Assembly: GCF_003814005.1 (NCBI RefSeq)
Contig: NZ_CP033898.1
Span: forward strand, 1,550,001 to 1,614,000
Direction: 5' to 3'
Source: Corynebacterium pseudopelargi
GTDB taxonomy: Bacteria > Actinomycetota > Actinomycetes > Mycobacteriales > Mycobacteriaceae
Length of the DNA: 64,000 nt
The notes beneath the pieces were generated by a model, which made no database searches, was not told where the DNA came from, and saw only the letters and a program-made list of their open reading frames with translations. The position numbers were made by a program, and so were the translations under genes. Of the stretch, positions 17,029 to 28,110 are shown piece after piece; position 1 is the first letter of the stretch, and each line of letters opens with the position of its first letter.

Positions 17029-18432
17029 ATGGCTGAGCAGCAATACCGCATCGAACACGACACCATGGGCGAAGTAAAGGTGCCTGTAGACGCTCTGTGG
17101 CGTGCACAGACCCAGCGTGCCGTGGAGAACTTCCCCATCTCCGGCCGTGGCCTGGAATCCGCTCAGATCCGCGCAATGGGCCTGCTCAAGGCCGCCTGCG
17201 CACAGGTGAATAAGGATCGCGGGCTCCTCGACGCAGAGCAGGCCGACGCTATTATCGCCGCGGCTAAGGAAATCGCTGAGGGCAAGCACGACGATCAGTT
17301 CCCCATCGATGTGTTCCAGACCGGCTCTGGTACTTCCTCCAACATGAACACCAACGAGGTCATCGCTTCGATCGCCGGCCAAAACGGCGTCGAGGTCCAC
17401 CCCAATGACCACGTCAATATGGGCCAGTCTTCCAACGACACCTTCCCCACCGCCACCCACGTGGCAGCCACCGAGGCCGCAGTCAAGGATCTGATTCCTG
17501 GCCTGAAGGTGCTCCACGAGTCCCTTGCCAAGAAGGCAAAGGAATGGGAGAAGGTAGTAAAGTCCGGCCGCACCCACCTCATGGATGCAGTGCCTGTGAC
17601 CCTCGGCCAGGAGTTCTCCGGTTATGCCCGCCAGATCGAAGCCGGCATCGAGCGCGTTGAGGCCACCCTGCCTCGCCTGGGTGAGCTGCCCATCGGCGGT
17701 ACCGCTGTTGGCACCGGCTTGAACACCCCCGCCGACTTTGGCGAGAAGGTCACCGCCGAGCTTAAGGAACTCACCGGTGTTGAGGAGCTGCGCGAGTGCG
17801 AAAACCACTTCGAGGCTCAGGCTAACCGCGATGGCCTCGTGGAATTCTCCGGCGCCATGCGCACCATTGCAGTCTCGCTGAACAAGATCGCCAACGACAT
17901 CCGCTGGATGGGTTCCGGCCCGCTGACCGGCCTTGCAGAAATCCACCTGCCTGACCTGCAGCCCGGCTCCTCGATCATGCCCGGCAAGGTCAACCCCGTG
18001 CTGTGCGAAACCGCAACCCAGGTTGCAGCCCAGGTGATCGGCAACGACGCAGCCGTAGTCTTCGGTGGCTCGCAGGGCGCATTCGAGCTCAACGTCTTCA
18101 TTCCGATGATGGCCCGCAACGTGCTCGAGTCCTCCCGACTCCTGGCCAACACCGCACGCGTGTTTGCAGAGCGCCTTGTCGACGGCATCGAGCCCAACGA
18201 GGAGCGCATGAAGACCCTCGCCGAGTCTTCCCCTTCCATCGTGACCCCGCTGAACTCCGCTATTGGCTACGAAAATGCAGCCAAGGTGGCAAAGACCGCG
18301 CTGAAGGAAGGCAAGACCATCCGCCAGACCGTGATCGACATGGGCTTTGTCGATGGCGAGAAGCTCACCGAAGAAGAGCTGGACAAGCGCCTCGACGTGC
18401 TTGCCATGGCAAATACCGACCGCGATAAGTAA
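17029..18432 (+). CDS. fumC: Fumarate hydratase class II
   Basis: 467 aa. Interconverts fumarate and malate in the TCA cycle. The class II signature [11 protein letters not shown] is near residue 318; [16 protein letters not shown] and GRTHLMDA give the active-site His and Thr residues. The ATG at 17029 ([14 protein letters not shown]) follows AAAGGTGA by 8 bases and matches corynebacterial fumarases in length; upstream in-frame ATGs lack such a site. It is followed by a strong terminator. Confidence 0.97.
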   Translation: MAEQQYRIEHDTMGEVKVPVDALWRAQTQRAVENFPISGRGLESAQIRAMGLLKAACAQVNKDRGLLDAEQADAIIAAAKEIAEGKHDDQFPIDVFQTGSGTSSNMNTNEVIASIAGQNGVEVHPNDHVNMGQSSNDTFPTATHVAATEAAVKDLIPGLKVLHESLAKKAKEWEKVVKSGRTHLMDAVPVTLGQEFSGYARQIEAGIERVEATLPRLGELPIGGTAVGTGLNTPADFGEKVTAELKELTGVEELRECENHFEAQANRDGLVEFSGAMRTIAVSLNKIANDIRWMGSGPLTGLAEIHLPDLQPGSSIMPGKVNPVLCETATQVAAQVIGNDAAVVFGGSQGAFELNVFIPMMARNVLESSRLLANTARVFAERLVDGIEPNEERMKTLAESSPSIVTPLNSAIGYENAAKVAKTALKEGKTIRQTVIDMGFVDGEKLTEEELDKRLDVLAMANTDRDK

Positions 18433-18494
18433 ATCGCACCCAAGGCCCTGCAACACCAGCAGGCGCTCAGGCGGTTAAGTTCTTTACCGCCGCT

Positions 18495-18526
18495 ATCCCC
18501 TGCGCTTTGTGCGCGGGGGATTTTTC
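18495..18526 (+). terminator. Terminator of fumC
   Basis: ATCCCC-TGCGC pairs with GCGCGGGGGAT around TTTGT and runs into TTTTTCC. Confidence 0.9.
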
Positions 18527-18545
18527 CTCTTGGAGTTGAACTCTT

Positions 18546-19040
18546 ATGCAGATCACTGCCTTGCGCATCCCTCATGCCACGCTCTTGCCCTGGGAGGCGC
18601 TGGCCAAGCACCCGGATATCGAGCAGATCAGCGAGGAGCTGCTGCGTAGTTGCCTCGATGCTCAAACCCAAAGATTTACCACTATCCCCGCTGAGTACAC
18701 CCTAGCGATGGCCAAAGCCTTTCTTCGCACCCCCGCCTTGCGTTGGGCCATCATGCATGAAGGGCGCTATAGCGGCAATGTTGAGCTGCGCAAAGAAGCA
18801 CCTGGGCGTTATTCCATGGGTTATAACCTCGCTCCTTGGGCACGAGGTAAAGGGCTAATGCGCATGGCCGCCCGGGAGGTGGCGGACTATGCGCTGCACC
18901 ATGGTGCCCACACCATCGAGATCAGCACCATGAAAGACAATGCGGCATCCAAAGCTGTTGCCCAAGCCATTGGTGCAAGGTTGGTCCATGAGGGCGATAT
19001 GTGGGAATACGAGCTCACCCAAGAGATGCTCGGAGCATAA
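18546..19040 (+). CDS. GNAT-family N-acetyltransferase (RimJ/RimL-like)
   Basis: 164 aa. The acetyl-CoA binding segment is in LAPWARGKGLMRMAAREV (RGKGLM), followed by IEISTMKDNAASKAVAQAIGA, the typical motif A/B of RimJ/RimL-like enzymes. It would transfer acetyl to an amine on a protein or small molecule; the substrate is not predictable. GGAG lies before the ATG. It sits alone between two terminators. Confidence 0.82.
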   Translation: MQITALRIPHATLLPWEALAKHPDIEQISEELLRSCLDAQTQRFTTIPAEYTLAMAKAFLRTPALRWAIMHEGRYSGNVELRKEAPGRYSMGYNLAPWARGKGLMRMAAREVADYALHHGAHTIEISTMKDNAASKAVAQAIGARLVHEGDMWEYELTQEMLGA

Positions 19041-19042
19041 GC

Positions 19043-19076
19043 AATAGCCTCCCAGGTATTCCCTGGAAGGCTATTT
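19043..19076. terminator. Bidirectional terminator between two acetyltransferase genes
   Basis: AATAGCCT...AGGCTATT with an inner CCAGG/CCTGG arm lies between convergent genes, with A- and T-rich flanks on both sides. Confidence 0.75.
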
Positions 19077-19090
19077 GGGTGTAAGAAGAG

Positions 19091-19651
19091 CTAGTCTTTG
19101 TCTAGCGCGGCTGCTGTTTCATCGTCGATCTCGGGCTTTGGCAGAAGCTTTTCCCAAATATCGGTATCACGCCACTGGCCTTTGAATTCCCCGTAGGTCA
19201 TTTTGGCTAGGTGGCGTAAGGTGCCCACCTTTTCAAATCCTCGGGATTCGTGCAGCTTGGCGGAACCAACATTTTCCGGGAAGATCCACGAGTGAATGGA
19301 CCATTTATTCAAGCTGATACACACTTCGATCAACTTATCCACCAATGCGCCGGCAACACCGCGGCCGCGGGCATCGGGGTGGATATAAATGGAATCTTCC
19401 ACCACTCCGTGGAATACGCTTCGGGTGGAAATGGGAGCTGCGGCAACCCACCCAATCACTTTTTCGTCGTTGTCTGCTTCGACAGCCACAAAGAGTGTTT
19501 CGGGGATTTTGGCTTTAGAAAAGCGCTCCCAGCTCGGCGCCTCCACTTCGTACGAGGCGTTTCCGGTTTCCAGCCCGAGCAAATAAATTTGCTGCACCTG
19601 GCCAAAGTCGGCCCGGCGCAGCGGACGAATGACGAAGTCCTTATCTGGCAT
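19091..19651 (-). CDS. GNAT acetyltransferase, phosphinothricin acetyltransferase (Pat)-like
   Basis: 186 aa. It has the Pat/Bar-like order: N-terminal VIRPLRRADFGQV, then EDSIYIHPDARGRGVAGALVDKL with the acetyl-CoA loop (ARGRGVAGAL), then SIHSWIFPENVGSAKLHESRGFEKVG. Such proteins N-acetylate amino-acid analogues such as methionine sulfoximine. No good ribosome site precedes the ATG. It is convergent with the other acetyltransferase but only distantly similar to it. Confidence 0.85.
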   Translation of the reverse strand: MPDKDFVIRPLRRADFGQVQQIYLLGLETGNASYEVEAPSWERFSKAKIPETLFVAVEADNDEKVIGWVAAAPISTRSVFHGVVEDSIYIHPDARGRGVAGALVDKLIEVCISLNKWSIHSWIFPENVGSAKLHESRGFEKVGTLRHLAKMTYGEFKGQWRDTDIWEKLLPKPEIDDETAAALDKD

Positions 19652-19703
19652 GGGGTTGATTCTTTATCACCCAGGCGATGTTTGCAAACTCCGCCGAATC
19701 GAA

Positions 19704-20357
19704 TTACTTGGTGACGATCTCAGGGCTGAAAACGCCAGCGTCGTCAGCGGTCCAGTTGATGGTGCCGTGCTTGAACTCCTGGGTCCACCCCTTGTCGGTG
19801 GTCTCCTCAGCGGAAACCGGTGCGCCAACCTGGGACTCCAGGCCGCCGTCGTTCAACCAGGTCTCACCGATCTTGCCAACTACCGGAACAGCCTTCTCGC
19901 CGTTCCACACCAGCATGTTGCCCTCTTCGAGGGTTGCCAGGTAGGTGTGGTCGGGGCCTTCGCTCACGTTCTGGAGCTCACCCATGGAGTCCTTGCCATC
20001 TTCGATGGCGTCCTTCAGGCCGGAGGGAACCTTCACGGACTCGCCAGCAGCGGTGTCAACGTCTACGAGCTCCTTGTCGCCCTCAACAGCGTCCTTAGCG
20101 TCGGAAGCAACATCGGAAGCCTTGTCGGTGGCGTCGGTAGCAACCTCAGAAGCCTTGTCGGTAGCGTCGGTAGCAACCTCAGAAGCCTTGTCGGTAGCGT
20201 CGGTAGCAACCTCGGAAACCTTGTCGGTTGCGTCGGTAGCAGCCTCAGACACAGCAGCGCCAGCGTCCTTTGCGGCCTCCTCTGCGTCGGAGCAAGCAAC
20301 AGCACCGAAACCGAGGGCAACGGTGGTGGCGATAGCGAGAGTGCGCTTCATCTTCAT
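19704..20357 (-). CDS. Putative lipoprotein with 11-residue repeats and LGFP-like domain
   Basis: 217 aa from ATG 20357, which follows AAAGGA by 11 bases. A signal peptide ends in FGAVAC (Cys about residue 22), a weak lipobox. Residues 35-85 consist of four tandem copies of ATDATDKASEV, an amphipathic 11-mer like those of LEA-type stress proteins. The C-terminal part (VGKIGETWLNDGG and LESQVGAPVSAE) resembles one LGFP cell-wall repeat. It is probably exported and attached to the envelope. It has no obvious operon partner. Confidence 0.75.
   Translation of the reverse strand: MKMKRTLAIATTVALGFGAVACSDAEEAAKDAGAAVSEAATDATDKVSEVATDATDKASEVATDATDKASEVATDATDKASDVASDAKDAVEGDKELVDVDTAAGESVKVPSGLKDAIEDGKDSMGELQNVSEGPDHTYLATLEEGNMLVWNGEKAVPVVGKIGETWLNDGGLESQVGAPVSAEETTDKGWTQEFKHGTINWTADDAGVFSPEIVTK
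20117..20248 (-). repeat. Four tandem 33-bp repeats inside the lipoprotein gene
   Basis: Units start at 20117, 20150, 20183 and 20216. The middle units are almost identical and the outer ones differ by a few bases. Each unit keeps the reading frame and encodes one 11-residue repeat. Confidence 0.9.
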
Positions 20358-20506
20358 AAGTTCAGGCATCCTTTCAGGGGTTATTTGATTACCACATACG
20401 ATAATGAGCTATGGCACTGCATCGAATCAAGCCATAAGCCTAAAAGCATGTGAATTGTAATTTAATCGTGACCTTGGAGTTTTTCCGAAAAACCACTCCA
20501 TAACCC

Positions 20507-21187
20507 CTATCGCTTTCCACCCCGCCTGCGTTGCTTCTTCTTATTGAGACGCCTGCCTGCCTTGGGTTTTTGGGTCACTTCACGCTTGCGTATGGCCTTG
20601 GATGTCGCAGACTTTTTGGTCTTGATCTGGCGCGAAGAATTCGCTCGCCGCCCCTTGGCAATGCCTACGAAATCTTGAATATCCTCAGCATCGCGATCTT
20701 TGAACCACACTAAGGCGATGGTGGTTTCTGGGTGCGCCTGGCCGCTATAGCCGCGGTGCTCAACCTTTTTGCCGCACAGCACCTTCAGCAACGGCCTCGG
20801 GGCAAAGACAATGCCAACGTTGGCTGCTACTACTTGTAGTCCGTCGCGGATTTCTTGGACATGGCTTGGCCCTTGATAGCTGGCCATCACCTTTTCTCCC
20901 TCAAGCTCCTCAGGGCTTAAGGCATCCAGCAAGGTCATGGTGTGGTCTACGGGCAAGGCCACGCCTGGAGCTTCTTCGTAGAGGCGCACGATATGGAGAT
21001 CGTCTTGAGCTTGCTCGACGCGGGCATCCGGCAAGCGCACCAGGGCGAGATCGGCGTTGCCGCTGAAGAGCTCTTCGACGGGATCGTCGCTACCAGAAGG
21101 CGTCACCCCACCGTGGTAGGTGCGCTCATTGAATCTTTGGAACCACTTATCGGGTTCGGTGCCAGTAACGAAGCTCAGTCGAAGCAT
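20507..21187 (-). CDS. LysR-type effector-binding domain protein without HTH
   Basis: 226 aa. Residues 1-165 resemble the substrate-binding (periplasmic-binding-like) domain of LysR regulators, from MLRLSFVTGTEPDKW through DLALVRLPD to GIVFAPRPLL. The N-terminal winged helix-turn-helix that should precede it is absent. It ends instead in about 60 residues rich in Lys and Arg (RRLNKKKQRRRGGKR), which might bind nucleic acid. It starts 23 bp from the divergent DUF5997 gene. This could be a stand-alone ligand sensor. Confidence 0.75.
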   Translation of the reverse strand: MLRLSFVTGTEPDKWFQRFNERTYHGGVTPSGSDDPVEELFSGNADLALVRLPDARVEQAQDDLHIVRLYEEAPGVALPVDHTMTLLDALSPEELEGEKVMASYQGPSHVQEIRDGLQVVAANVGIVFAPRPLLKVLCGKKVEHRGYSGQAHPETTIALVWFKDRDAEDIQDFVGIAKGRRANSSRQIKTKKSATSKAIRKREVTQKPKAGRRLNKKKQRRRGGKR

Positions 21188-21210
21188 GAACTAATGCTAG
21201 CGTTGTTAGC

Positions 21211-21585
21211 GTGAATGAAGCATCTGCGCGTACTCCGTCCGGCAAGGCAATGAAGCCCCAAACCGCCGCAAAAAAGCTCGGCATCTACCTGCCTGCGGCT
21301 CCTGAAGAATTCCAGCAGTCTGCACTGACTCACGATGAATTCAATGAGCTGCAACATACGCCCCCAGAGTGGCTCCAGGAGCTTCGCCGTAACGGCCCGC
21401 ACCCGCGTCCGGTGGTGGCGCAGAAACTGGGCATTACTATCGCGGCCTTAAAGCGCAACGATATGGATAAGCCGCTTACGACCGCCGAGATTAAGGCACT
21501 GCTGGAAAACCAGCCAGAGTGGCTGCGCAAGGCTCGCACTGCCTTGGCCGAGCAGCGTGAAGAACAATCCAACGACGCTGAGTAG
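21211..21585 (+). CDS. DUF5997 family protein
   Basis: 124 aa starting at GTG 21211. The core TAAKKLGIYLPAAPEEF opens a small helical protein. A segment RPVVAQKLGITIAALKR looks like a helix-turn-helix, and the motif PEWL-x3-R occurs twice (about residues 52 and 102). No function is established. The 23-bp spacer to the divergent LysR-like gene has no room for two leaders, so at least one mRNA is likely leaderless. A terminator follows at 21614. Confidence 0.78.
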   Translation: MNEASARTPSGKAMKPQTAAKKLGIYLPAAPEEFQQSALTHDEFNELQHTPPEWLQELRRNGPHPRPVVAQKLGITIAALKRNDMDKPLTTAEIKALLENQPEWLRKARTALAEQREEQSNDAE

Positions 21586-21596
21586 CGCCCAAGCTT

Positions 21597-21947
21597 TTAG
21601 CCTCGTTTTTGCTGCACCCGCACCGATTGGTTCTGCGGGTGCTGTTCTTTTTCTAAGCCTTCAAGGGCAGCCATGTGCTCTTTGTAGGCATCGCGGCCTG
21701 CGTGACTGAGCTGTAACCACAGCACGTCATCAGCGCGAGTCGAGCCGATTTCGCGGAATTTGGACAAGTATCCGGCTTCTTCTAAAGCTCGAAGGTGTTT
21801 GGATAAGGCGCTGGGAGAAAGCGCTGTAGCTTCTGCGAGCTTAGAAAAGCGCATCTCATTCAAACCCTCCACAGCACCTGCGCCATAGAGCGTGGCACAA
21901 ATAGCGAGGCGCTGAATCGGGTGGATCAGTGGATCAAGCTGAGCCAT
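21597..21947 (-). CDS. Small winged-helix (MarR/ArsR-like) regulator
   Basis: 116 aa. The wHTH is clear: FSKLAEATALSPSALSKHLRALEEAGYL (about residues 34-61), followed by a wing with FREIGSTRADDVLWLQLSHAGRDAYKEH. It resembles the HTH_34-type regulators often paired with small membrane proteins. Its gene starts 15 bp after the stop of such a membrane protein on the same strand, so the two form an operon. The last codons contain the terminator of the convergent DUF5997 gene. Confidence 0.82.
   Translation of the reverse strand: MAQLDPLIHPIQRLAICATLYGAGAVEGLNEMRFSKLAEATALSPSALSKHLRALEEAGYLSKFREIGSTRADDVLWLQLSHAGRDAYKEHMAALEGLEKEQHPQNQSVRVQQKRG
21614..21654 (+). terminator. Terminator of the DUF5997 gene inside the convergent regulator gene
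   Basis: GCACCCGCA, an 11-base loop and TGCGGGTGC form a 9-bp perfect stem followed by TGTTCTTTTTC. It starts 28 bases past the DUF5997 stop. Confidence 0.85.
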
Positions 21948-21962
21948 GAGCTACGTTTTCTT

Positions 21963-22394
21963 TCACATTCTTGATGCTTTATCACGGAAGATAAACCGGA
22001 ACATCAGCGAACTTAGAACACCGAAGCCTAAAGCCACGATGCATTGGATTAAGAAGCTGTGCTGCGCCAGGTTGTCTCCCCCCAGATTAAACATCACCGC
22101 GGACAATAAGAACCACAGAACCATCACCGCTACCGCTTTGCCCGACATTGCAATGTGGGGGCTATCTACTGGCTGCCTGGTTGCAGCGCGCACTCCAGTA
22201 GACCGGTAATCAATAAAGGCCAGCACGAGCCCTAAGGCAATGAGCAACAACTGCGTCCACAGCGGCCAGGAACGCACCGACATTAGAAAGATCAGCGCTA
22301 CAAATACACCGATGAGCACCCAACTTTTTGCCGATTGTGCACCACGGCTTCGCTGGCGGCGCTCAAGATCCTTGGCAAAACTGTAATCATTCAT
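21963..22394 (-). CDS. Four-helix membrane protein, partner of the wHTH regulator
   Basis: 143 aa. A charged N-terminus (DLERRQRSRG) is followed by four hydrophobic segments (about 26-42, 48-63, 85-105, 110-133). AGGAAAG lies 9 bases before the ATG. I do not recognise a family beyond the general arrangement of a small membrane protein cotranscribed with a wHTH regulator, seen widely in Gram-positive bacteria. The regulator may control both genes. Confidence 0.72.
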   Translation of the reverse strand: MNDYSFAKDLERRQRSRGAQSAKSWVLIGVFVALIFLMSVRSWPLWTQLLLIALGLVLAFIDYRSTGVRAATRQPVDSPHIAMSGKAVAVMVLWFLLSAVMFNLGGDNLAQHSFLIQCIVALGFGVLSSLMFRFIFRDKASRM

Positions 22395-22498
22395 GCTGCT
22401 CTTCTTTCCTGATAAGCATCAGCGATTGACCTCGTGTGGCCTTAATAAAGCGGGTTGGGGGCTATCGCTGCTGCCCATCACGCTCAGAGTTTCCTTAA

Positions 22499-22524
22499 TG
22501 GCAACTGTATCTCCTGAGTTGCCA
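22499..22524. promoter_or_regulatory. 8-10-8 palindrome, candidate operator of the membrane protein/regulator operon
   Basis: TGGCAACT, a 10-base spacer and AGTTGCCA form a perfect inverted repeat about 105 bp upstream of the membrane protein start. TTGGCA at its outer edge could serve as -35 for a minus-strand promoter with -10 CATTAA. Confidence 0.5.
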
Positions 22525-22580
22525 ACTTCGCAATAGTGCTGCGCGACACAGCACCCAGGGCGGGCATGCAAATTCACACC

Positions 22581-22618
22581 GTGCAACTTTGCACCCAGTG
22601 CAATTTCGGGCATAGAAT
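22581..22618 (+). promoter_or_regulatory. Promoter and operator of the TetR/MFS operon
   Basis: The sequence reads GTGCAA-CT-TTGCAC-CCA-GTGCAA, three alternating half-sites forming two overlapping palindromes. The central TTGCAC (22589-22594) doubles as -35. An 18-bp spacer leads to -10 TAGAAT (22613-22618), and transcription would begin at or next to the ATG at 22626. This is a compact autorepression layout. Confidence 0.75.
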
Positions 22619-22625
22619 CACAGAC

Positions 22626-25095
<2,470 letters not shown>

Positions 25096-25098
25096 AAG

Positions 25099-25171
25099 CT
25101 AGGCACACAGCAAAGCTAGGCACAGCGCAACACTGCGAACACACAGCGCAACGCCGCCGAATACATAGCGC
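25099..25171. repeat. Short degenerate tandem repeats after the MFS gene
   Basis: AAAGCTAGGCACA occurs twice (near 25096 and 25113). The unit ACA-x-AGCGCAAC then recurs three times before the terminator. No coding potential is visible. Confidence 0.6.
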
Positions 25172-25222
25172 AACGTCCCGAACCCTTGCAGGATAAAAGC
25201 GAAGGGCTCGGGGCGTTTTCTT
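25172..25222. terminator. Large terminator between the MFS gene and glyA
   Basis: AACGTCCCGAACCCTT pairs with AAGGGCTCGGGGCGTT (16 positions, two mismatches) and runs into TTTTCTT on the plus strand. The genes converge here. Confidence 0.82.
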
Positions 25223-25241
25223 ATGCGCGCTTACTCAGGTT

Positions 25242-26531
25242 TTAGAGCAAACCCCATTGCTCGAGGTCTTCATACAGCGGGTACTGCTGAGCAAGGGCAT
25301 CCACACGCTGGCGCAGCGCGGTCACATCGGCAGCGCTGCCCTGCTTGAGTGCTTCTGCCAAAATTTCGGCTACCTCTTCAAAGGCGGCGGCATCGAAGCC
25401 GCGGGTGGCAAGCGCCGGGGTGCCGATGCGCAAACCGGAGGTAACCATCGGCGGGCGGGGATCAAATGGCACGGCATTACGGTTGACGGTGATGCCCACC
25501 TCGTGCAGCAAGTCTTCTGCTTCTTGGCCGTTCATTTGAGAGTTGCGCAGATCAACCAAGACCAGGTGCACATCGGTGCCGCCGGTCAGTACATCGACGC
25601 CGGCGTCCTTGCAGTCTTGTGCGGTAAGGCGCTCGGCGATGATGCGGGCTCCTTCGAGGGTGCGTTCCTGGCGCTCCTTGAATTCCTCGCTGGCAGCAAC
25701 CTTCATGGCCACGGCCTTTGCAGCCACTGCGTGCATGAGCGGGCCACCCTGCTGGCCGGGGAATACCGCGGAGTTGAGCTTCTTGGCGTAATCCTGCTTA
25801 GCCAGGATCATGCCGGAGCGAGGCCCGCCCAAGGTCTTGTGCACGGTGGTGGAGACAACATCTGCGTGCGGTACTGGAGAGGGGTGCAATCCGGCTGCCA
25901 CGAGGCCTGCGAAGTGGGCCATATCTACCCAAAGCTTTGCGCCTACTTCATCAGCGATGCTGCGGAATGCGGCGAAGTCTTGCTGGCGGGGGTATGCAGA
26001 CCAGCCGGCGATGAGCACCTGTGGCTTTTCGCGCAGGGCTTGCTCGCGCACCTTATCCATGTCGACTCGGAAGGTCTCGGGGTCTACCTCGTAGGCGGCT
26101 ACCTCGTAGAGCTTGCCGGAGAAGTTCAGGTGCATGCCGTGAGTGAGGTGGCCACCGTGGGCCAGGGAAAGACCCATGATTTTCTCACCTGGCTTGGCCA
26201 GTGCCATCAGCACGGCAGCATTGGCCTGGGCGCCGGCGTGGGGTTGTACGTTGGCAAATTCTGCGCCGAAGAGTTCCTTGGCGCGGTTGCGGGCGAGGTC
26301 TTCTACCACGTCGGCGTATTCGCAGCCGCCGTAGTAGCGGCGTCCGGGGTAGCCTTCGGCGTATTTGTTGGTGAACACCGAACCCTGGGCTTGCAGCACC
26401 GCTCGCGGCACGAAGTTTTCCGAGGCAATCATTTCCAAGGTGCCGCGTTGGCGTCCGAGCTCATCGTGGATGGCCTGTGCCACCTCTGGGTCAAGCTCGC
26501 TGAGCGCCATATTGTGGATGTCTTGTGCCAT
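25242..26531 (-). CDS. glyA: Serine hydroxymethyltransferase
   Basis: 429 aa. Converts serine and tetrahydrofolate to glycine and methylene-THF with PLP. The PLP lysine lies in [16 protein letters not shown] (Lys about residue 232). [14 protein letters not shown] and [14 protein letters not shown] form the substrate site. AAAGGTGA precedes the ATG by 12 bases. The 165-bp region shared with the divergent coaA shows no riboswitch. Confidence 0.97.
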   Translation of the reverse strand: MAQDIHNMALSELDPEVAQAIHDELGRQRGTLEMIASENFVPRAVLQAQGSVFTNKYAEGYPGRRYYGGCEYADVVEDLARNRAKELFGAEFANVQPHAGAQANAAVLMALAKPGEKIMGLSLAHGGHLTHGMHLNFSGKLYEVAAYEVDPETFRVDMDKVREQALREKPQVLIAGWSAYPRQQDFAAFRSIADEVGAKLWVDMAHFAGLVAAGLHPSPVPHADVVSTTVHKTLGGPRSGMILAKQDYAKKLNSAVFPGQQGGPLMHAVAAKAVAMKVAASEEFKERQERTLEGARIIAERLTAQDCKDAGVDVLTGGTDVHLVLVDLRNSQMNGQEAEDLLHEVGITVNRNAVPFDPRPPMVTSGLRIGTPALATRGFDAAAFEEVAEILAEALKQGSAADVTALRQRVDALAQQYPLYEDLEQWGLL

Positions 26532-26696
26532 GGCTCGGCCACATCACCTTTCATAGTGGGGGTTATTCTCCAGACGCACACCCAAGCACGTCCAGGTCAG
26601 TCTAACGCACAGGTGAGGCTGCACTCCCCCGTACATTGCCCCTGGATGTTCGGAGGCGATTCGGAAGCAGGCATGGCCGCGGGGCACAATAGAGTC

Positions 26697-27623
26697 ATGG
26701 CCCGCCTCAAAGACGCAAGCCCCTACTTGGATTTCGACCGCAGCTCCTGGCGAGCGTTGCGTAAATCCATGCCGCAGGTGCTCACCGAGGAAGAAGTGGT
26801 GGAGCTTCGCGGTATCGGCGAAAACGTCGATTTGGAGGAAGTCACCGAGGTCTATTTGCCTTTAAGTCGTCTGATCCATTTGCTTGTCGACGCCCGCCAG
26901 TCCCTCAACCGATCCGTGGAAACCTTCGTGGGCGCCCCAGCACCCCACGTCCCCTTCGTCATTGGCATCGCAGGTTCAGTGGCGGTGGGTAAATCCACCA
27001 CTGCTCGCCTGCTGCAAGTGCTGTTGCAGCGCTGGGAAACACACCCGCGCGTCGATCTTGTCACCACCGATGGCTTCTTATACCCAACCGAGCAGTTAAA
27101 GGCCAAGGGCAGGCTGAATAGGAAAGGCTATCCCGAAAGCTATGACAGAAGGGCGCTGCTGCGCTTTGTCACCGACGTGAAATCCGGCAAGCCGAATGTC
27201 ACTGCCCCGGTGTATTCGCACACCGCATACAACATTGTGCCCGGAGAATTCGTCCATGTGGATCGCCCCGATATTTTGATCGTCGAAGGCCTCAACGTGC
27301 TACAAACTGGGCCCACGCTCACCGTGAGTGATCTCTTTGATTTCTCCATCTACGTCGATGCCCACACCGAGGATATTGAGCGCTGGTACATCGAGCGCTT
27401 CTTAACGCTTCGCGGTTCAGCCTTCCGTGAACCCGGCGCGCACTTTTCGCACTATGCCGACTTTGATGATGCTAGTGCTGAGGCAGAAGCCCGCAGGATC
27501 TGGCAGACGATCAATTTGCCCAACCTGGTAGAAAACATCCAGCCCACCCGAGTGCGGGCATCCCTGGTGCTTTCTAAAGGTTCCGATCACGCGATTCAGC
27601 GGATCAGGATGCGCAAACTCTAA
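26697..27623 (+). CDS. coaA: Pantothenate kinase type I
   Basis: 308 aa. Phosphorylates pantothenate, the first step of coenzyme A synthesis. Walker A is [12 protein letters not shown] (about residue 90); [16 protein letters not shown] and [10 protein letters not shown] are type I kinase motifs. The open frame runs much further upstream, antisense through glyA, but codon use and homology start at ATG 26697. CACAAT six bases before that ATG suggests a leaderless transcript. It ends 4 bp inside the convergent flavodoxin gene. Confidence 0.95.
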   Translation: MARLKDASPYLDFDRSSWRALRKSMPQVLTEEEVVELRGIGENVDLEEVTEVYLPLSRLIHLLVDARQSLNRSVETFVGAPAPHVPFVIGIAGSVAVGKSTTARLLQVLLQRWETHPRVDLVTTDGFLYPTEQLKAKGRLNRKGYPESYDRRALLRFVTDVKSGKPNVTAPVYSHTAYNIVPGEFVHVDRPDILIVEGLNVLQTGPTLTVSDLFDFSIYVDAHTEDIERWYIERFLTLRGSAFREPGAHFSHYADFDDASAEAEARRIWQTINLPNLVENIQPTRVRASLVLSKGSDHAIQRIRMRKL

Positions 27624-28108
27624 GCGTTGGTTGCCCACCGCACGATCGGTTCAAGAGCCGCTTTATCGGTGTGGTCGATATCTTTGCCAAACCCTGCAAT
27701 CAGTGCTTTTTCGGCAGGGCTTTTCAGTGGTTTGGCCTTCAGCAGCGCCACCACCGAACGCATGATGTTGAGGTGTTTGTGGCTTAATTCTGAATAGAAC
27801 AGCCTGCCTGGCACATAAAAGCGAGCCACATGTTCTGGCAGGTGGTGGCGCATCTGATCTTTTTCAGCAGCGATTGCAGGATCAGTCATACCAACGGCCA
27901 CCACCGCGAGTGTGCGCTTGTGCAAGTGATGGCGCTCTACATATTGCAGCGCGGGCATTTTCGGCCCGTGCACAGGTCCAAGCACGATGACCGGCCCATC
28001 GCCTTCGATGGGGTGGGTGCAGTCTAGGGCCTCGGTGCCTAAACGCTCAGCGAGTTGCTGGGCATAGGCCTTGGTGGAGCCGTAGGTAGAGGAATATCGA
28101 ATATGCAT
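27620..28108 (-). CDS. Flavodoxin-domain protein (HemG-like)
   Basis: 162 aa. The FMN phosphate loop is in [20 protein letters not shown] (STYGST, residues 7-12). The rest follows the flavodoxin pattern, with [15 protein letters not shown] and a loop [15 protein letters not shown] like that of menaquinone-dependent protoporphyrinogen oxidases. It may act in haem synthesis or as a general redox protein. The start lies 2 bp after the uppS stop, so it is the last gene of the uppS operon. Confidence 0.8.
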   Translation of the reverse strand: MHIRYSSTYGSTKAYAQQLAERLGTEALDCTHPIEGDGPVIVLGPVHGPKMPALQYVERHHLHKRTLAVVAVGMTDPAIAAEKDQMRHHLPEHVARFYVPGRLFYSELSHKHLNIMRSVVALLKAKPLKSPAEKALIAGFGKDIDHTDKAALEPIVRWATNA

Positions 28109-28110
28109 GA

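Noticed and set aside
16951..18456. 501-codon frame antisense to fumC
   Set aside because: Covers fumC exactly, with no motif or start signal.
25257..26696. 480-codon open frame antisense to glyA, in frame with coaA
   Set aside because: Its peptide has no recognisable domain and mirrors glyA codons. coaA homology begins at 26697. It is a shadow frame kept open by high-GC codon bias.
26532..26696. Glycine or SAM riboswitch upstream of glyA
   Set aside because: None of the conserved aptamer blocks are present on either strand.
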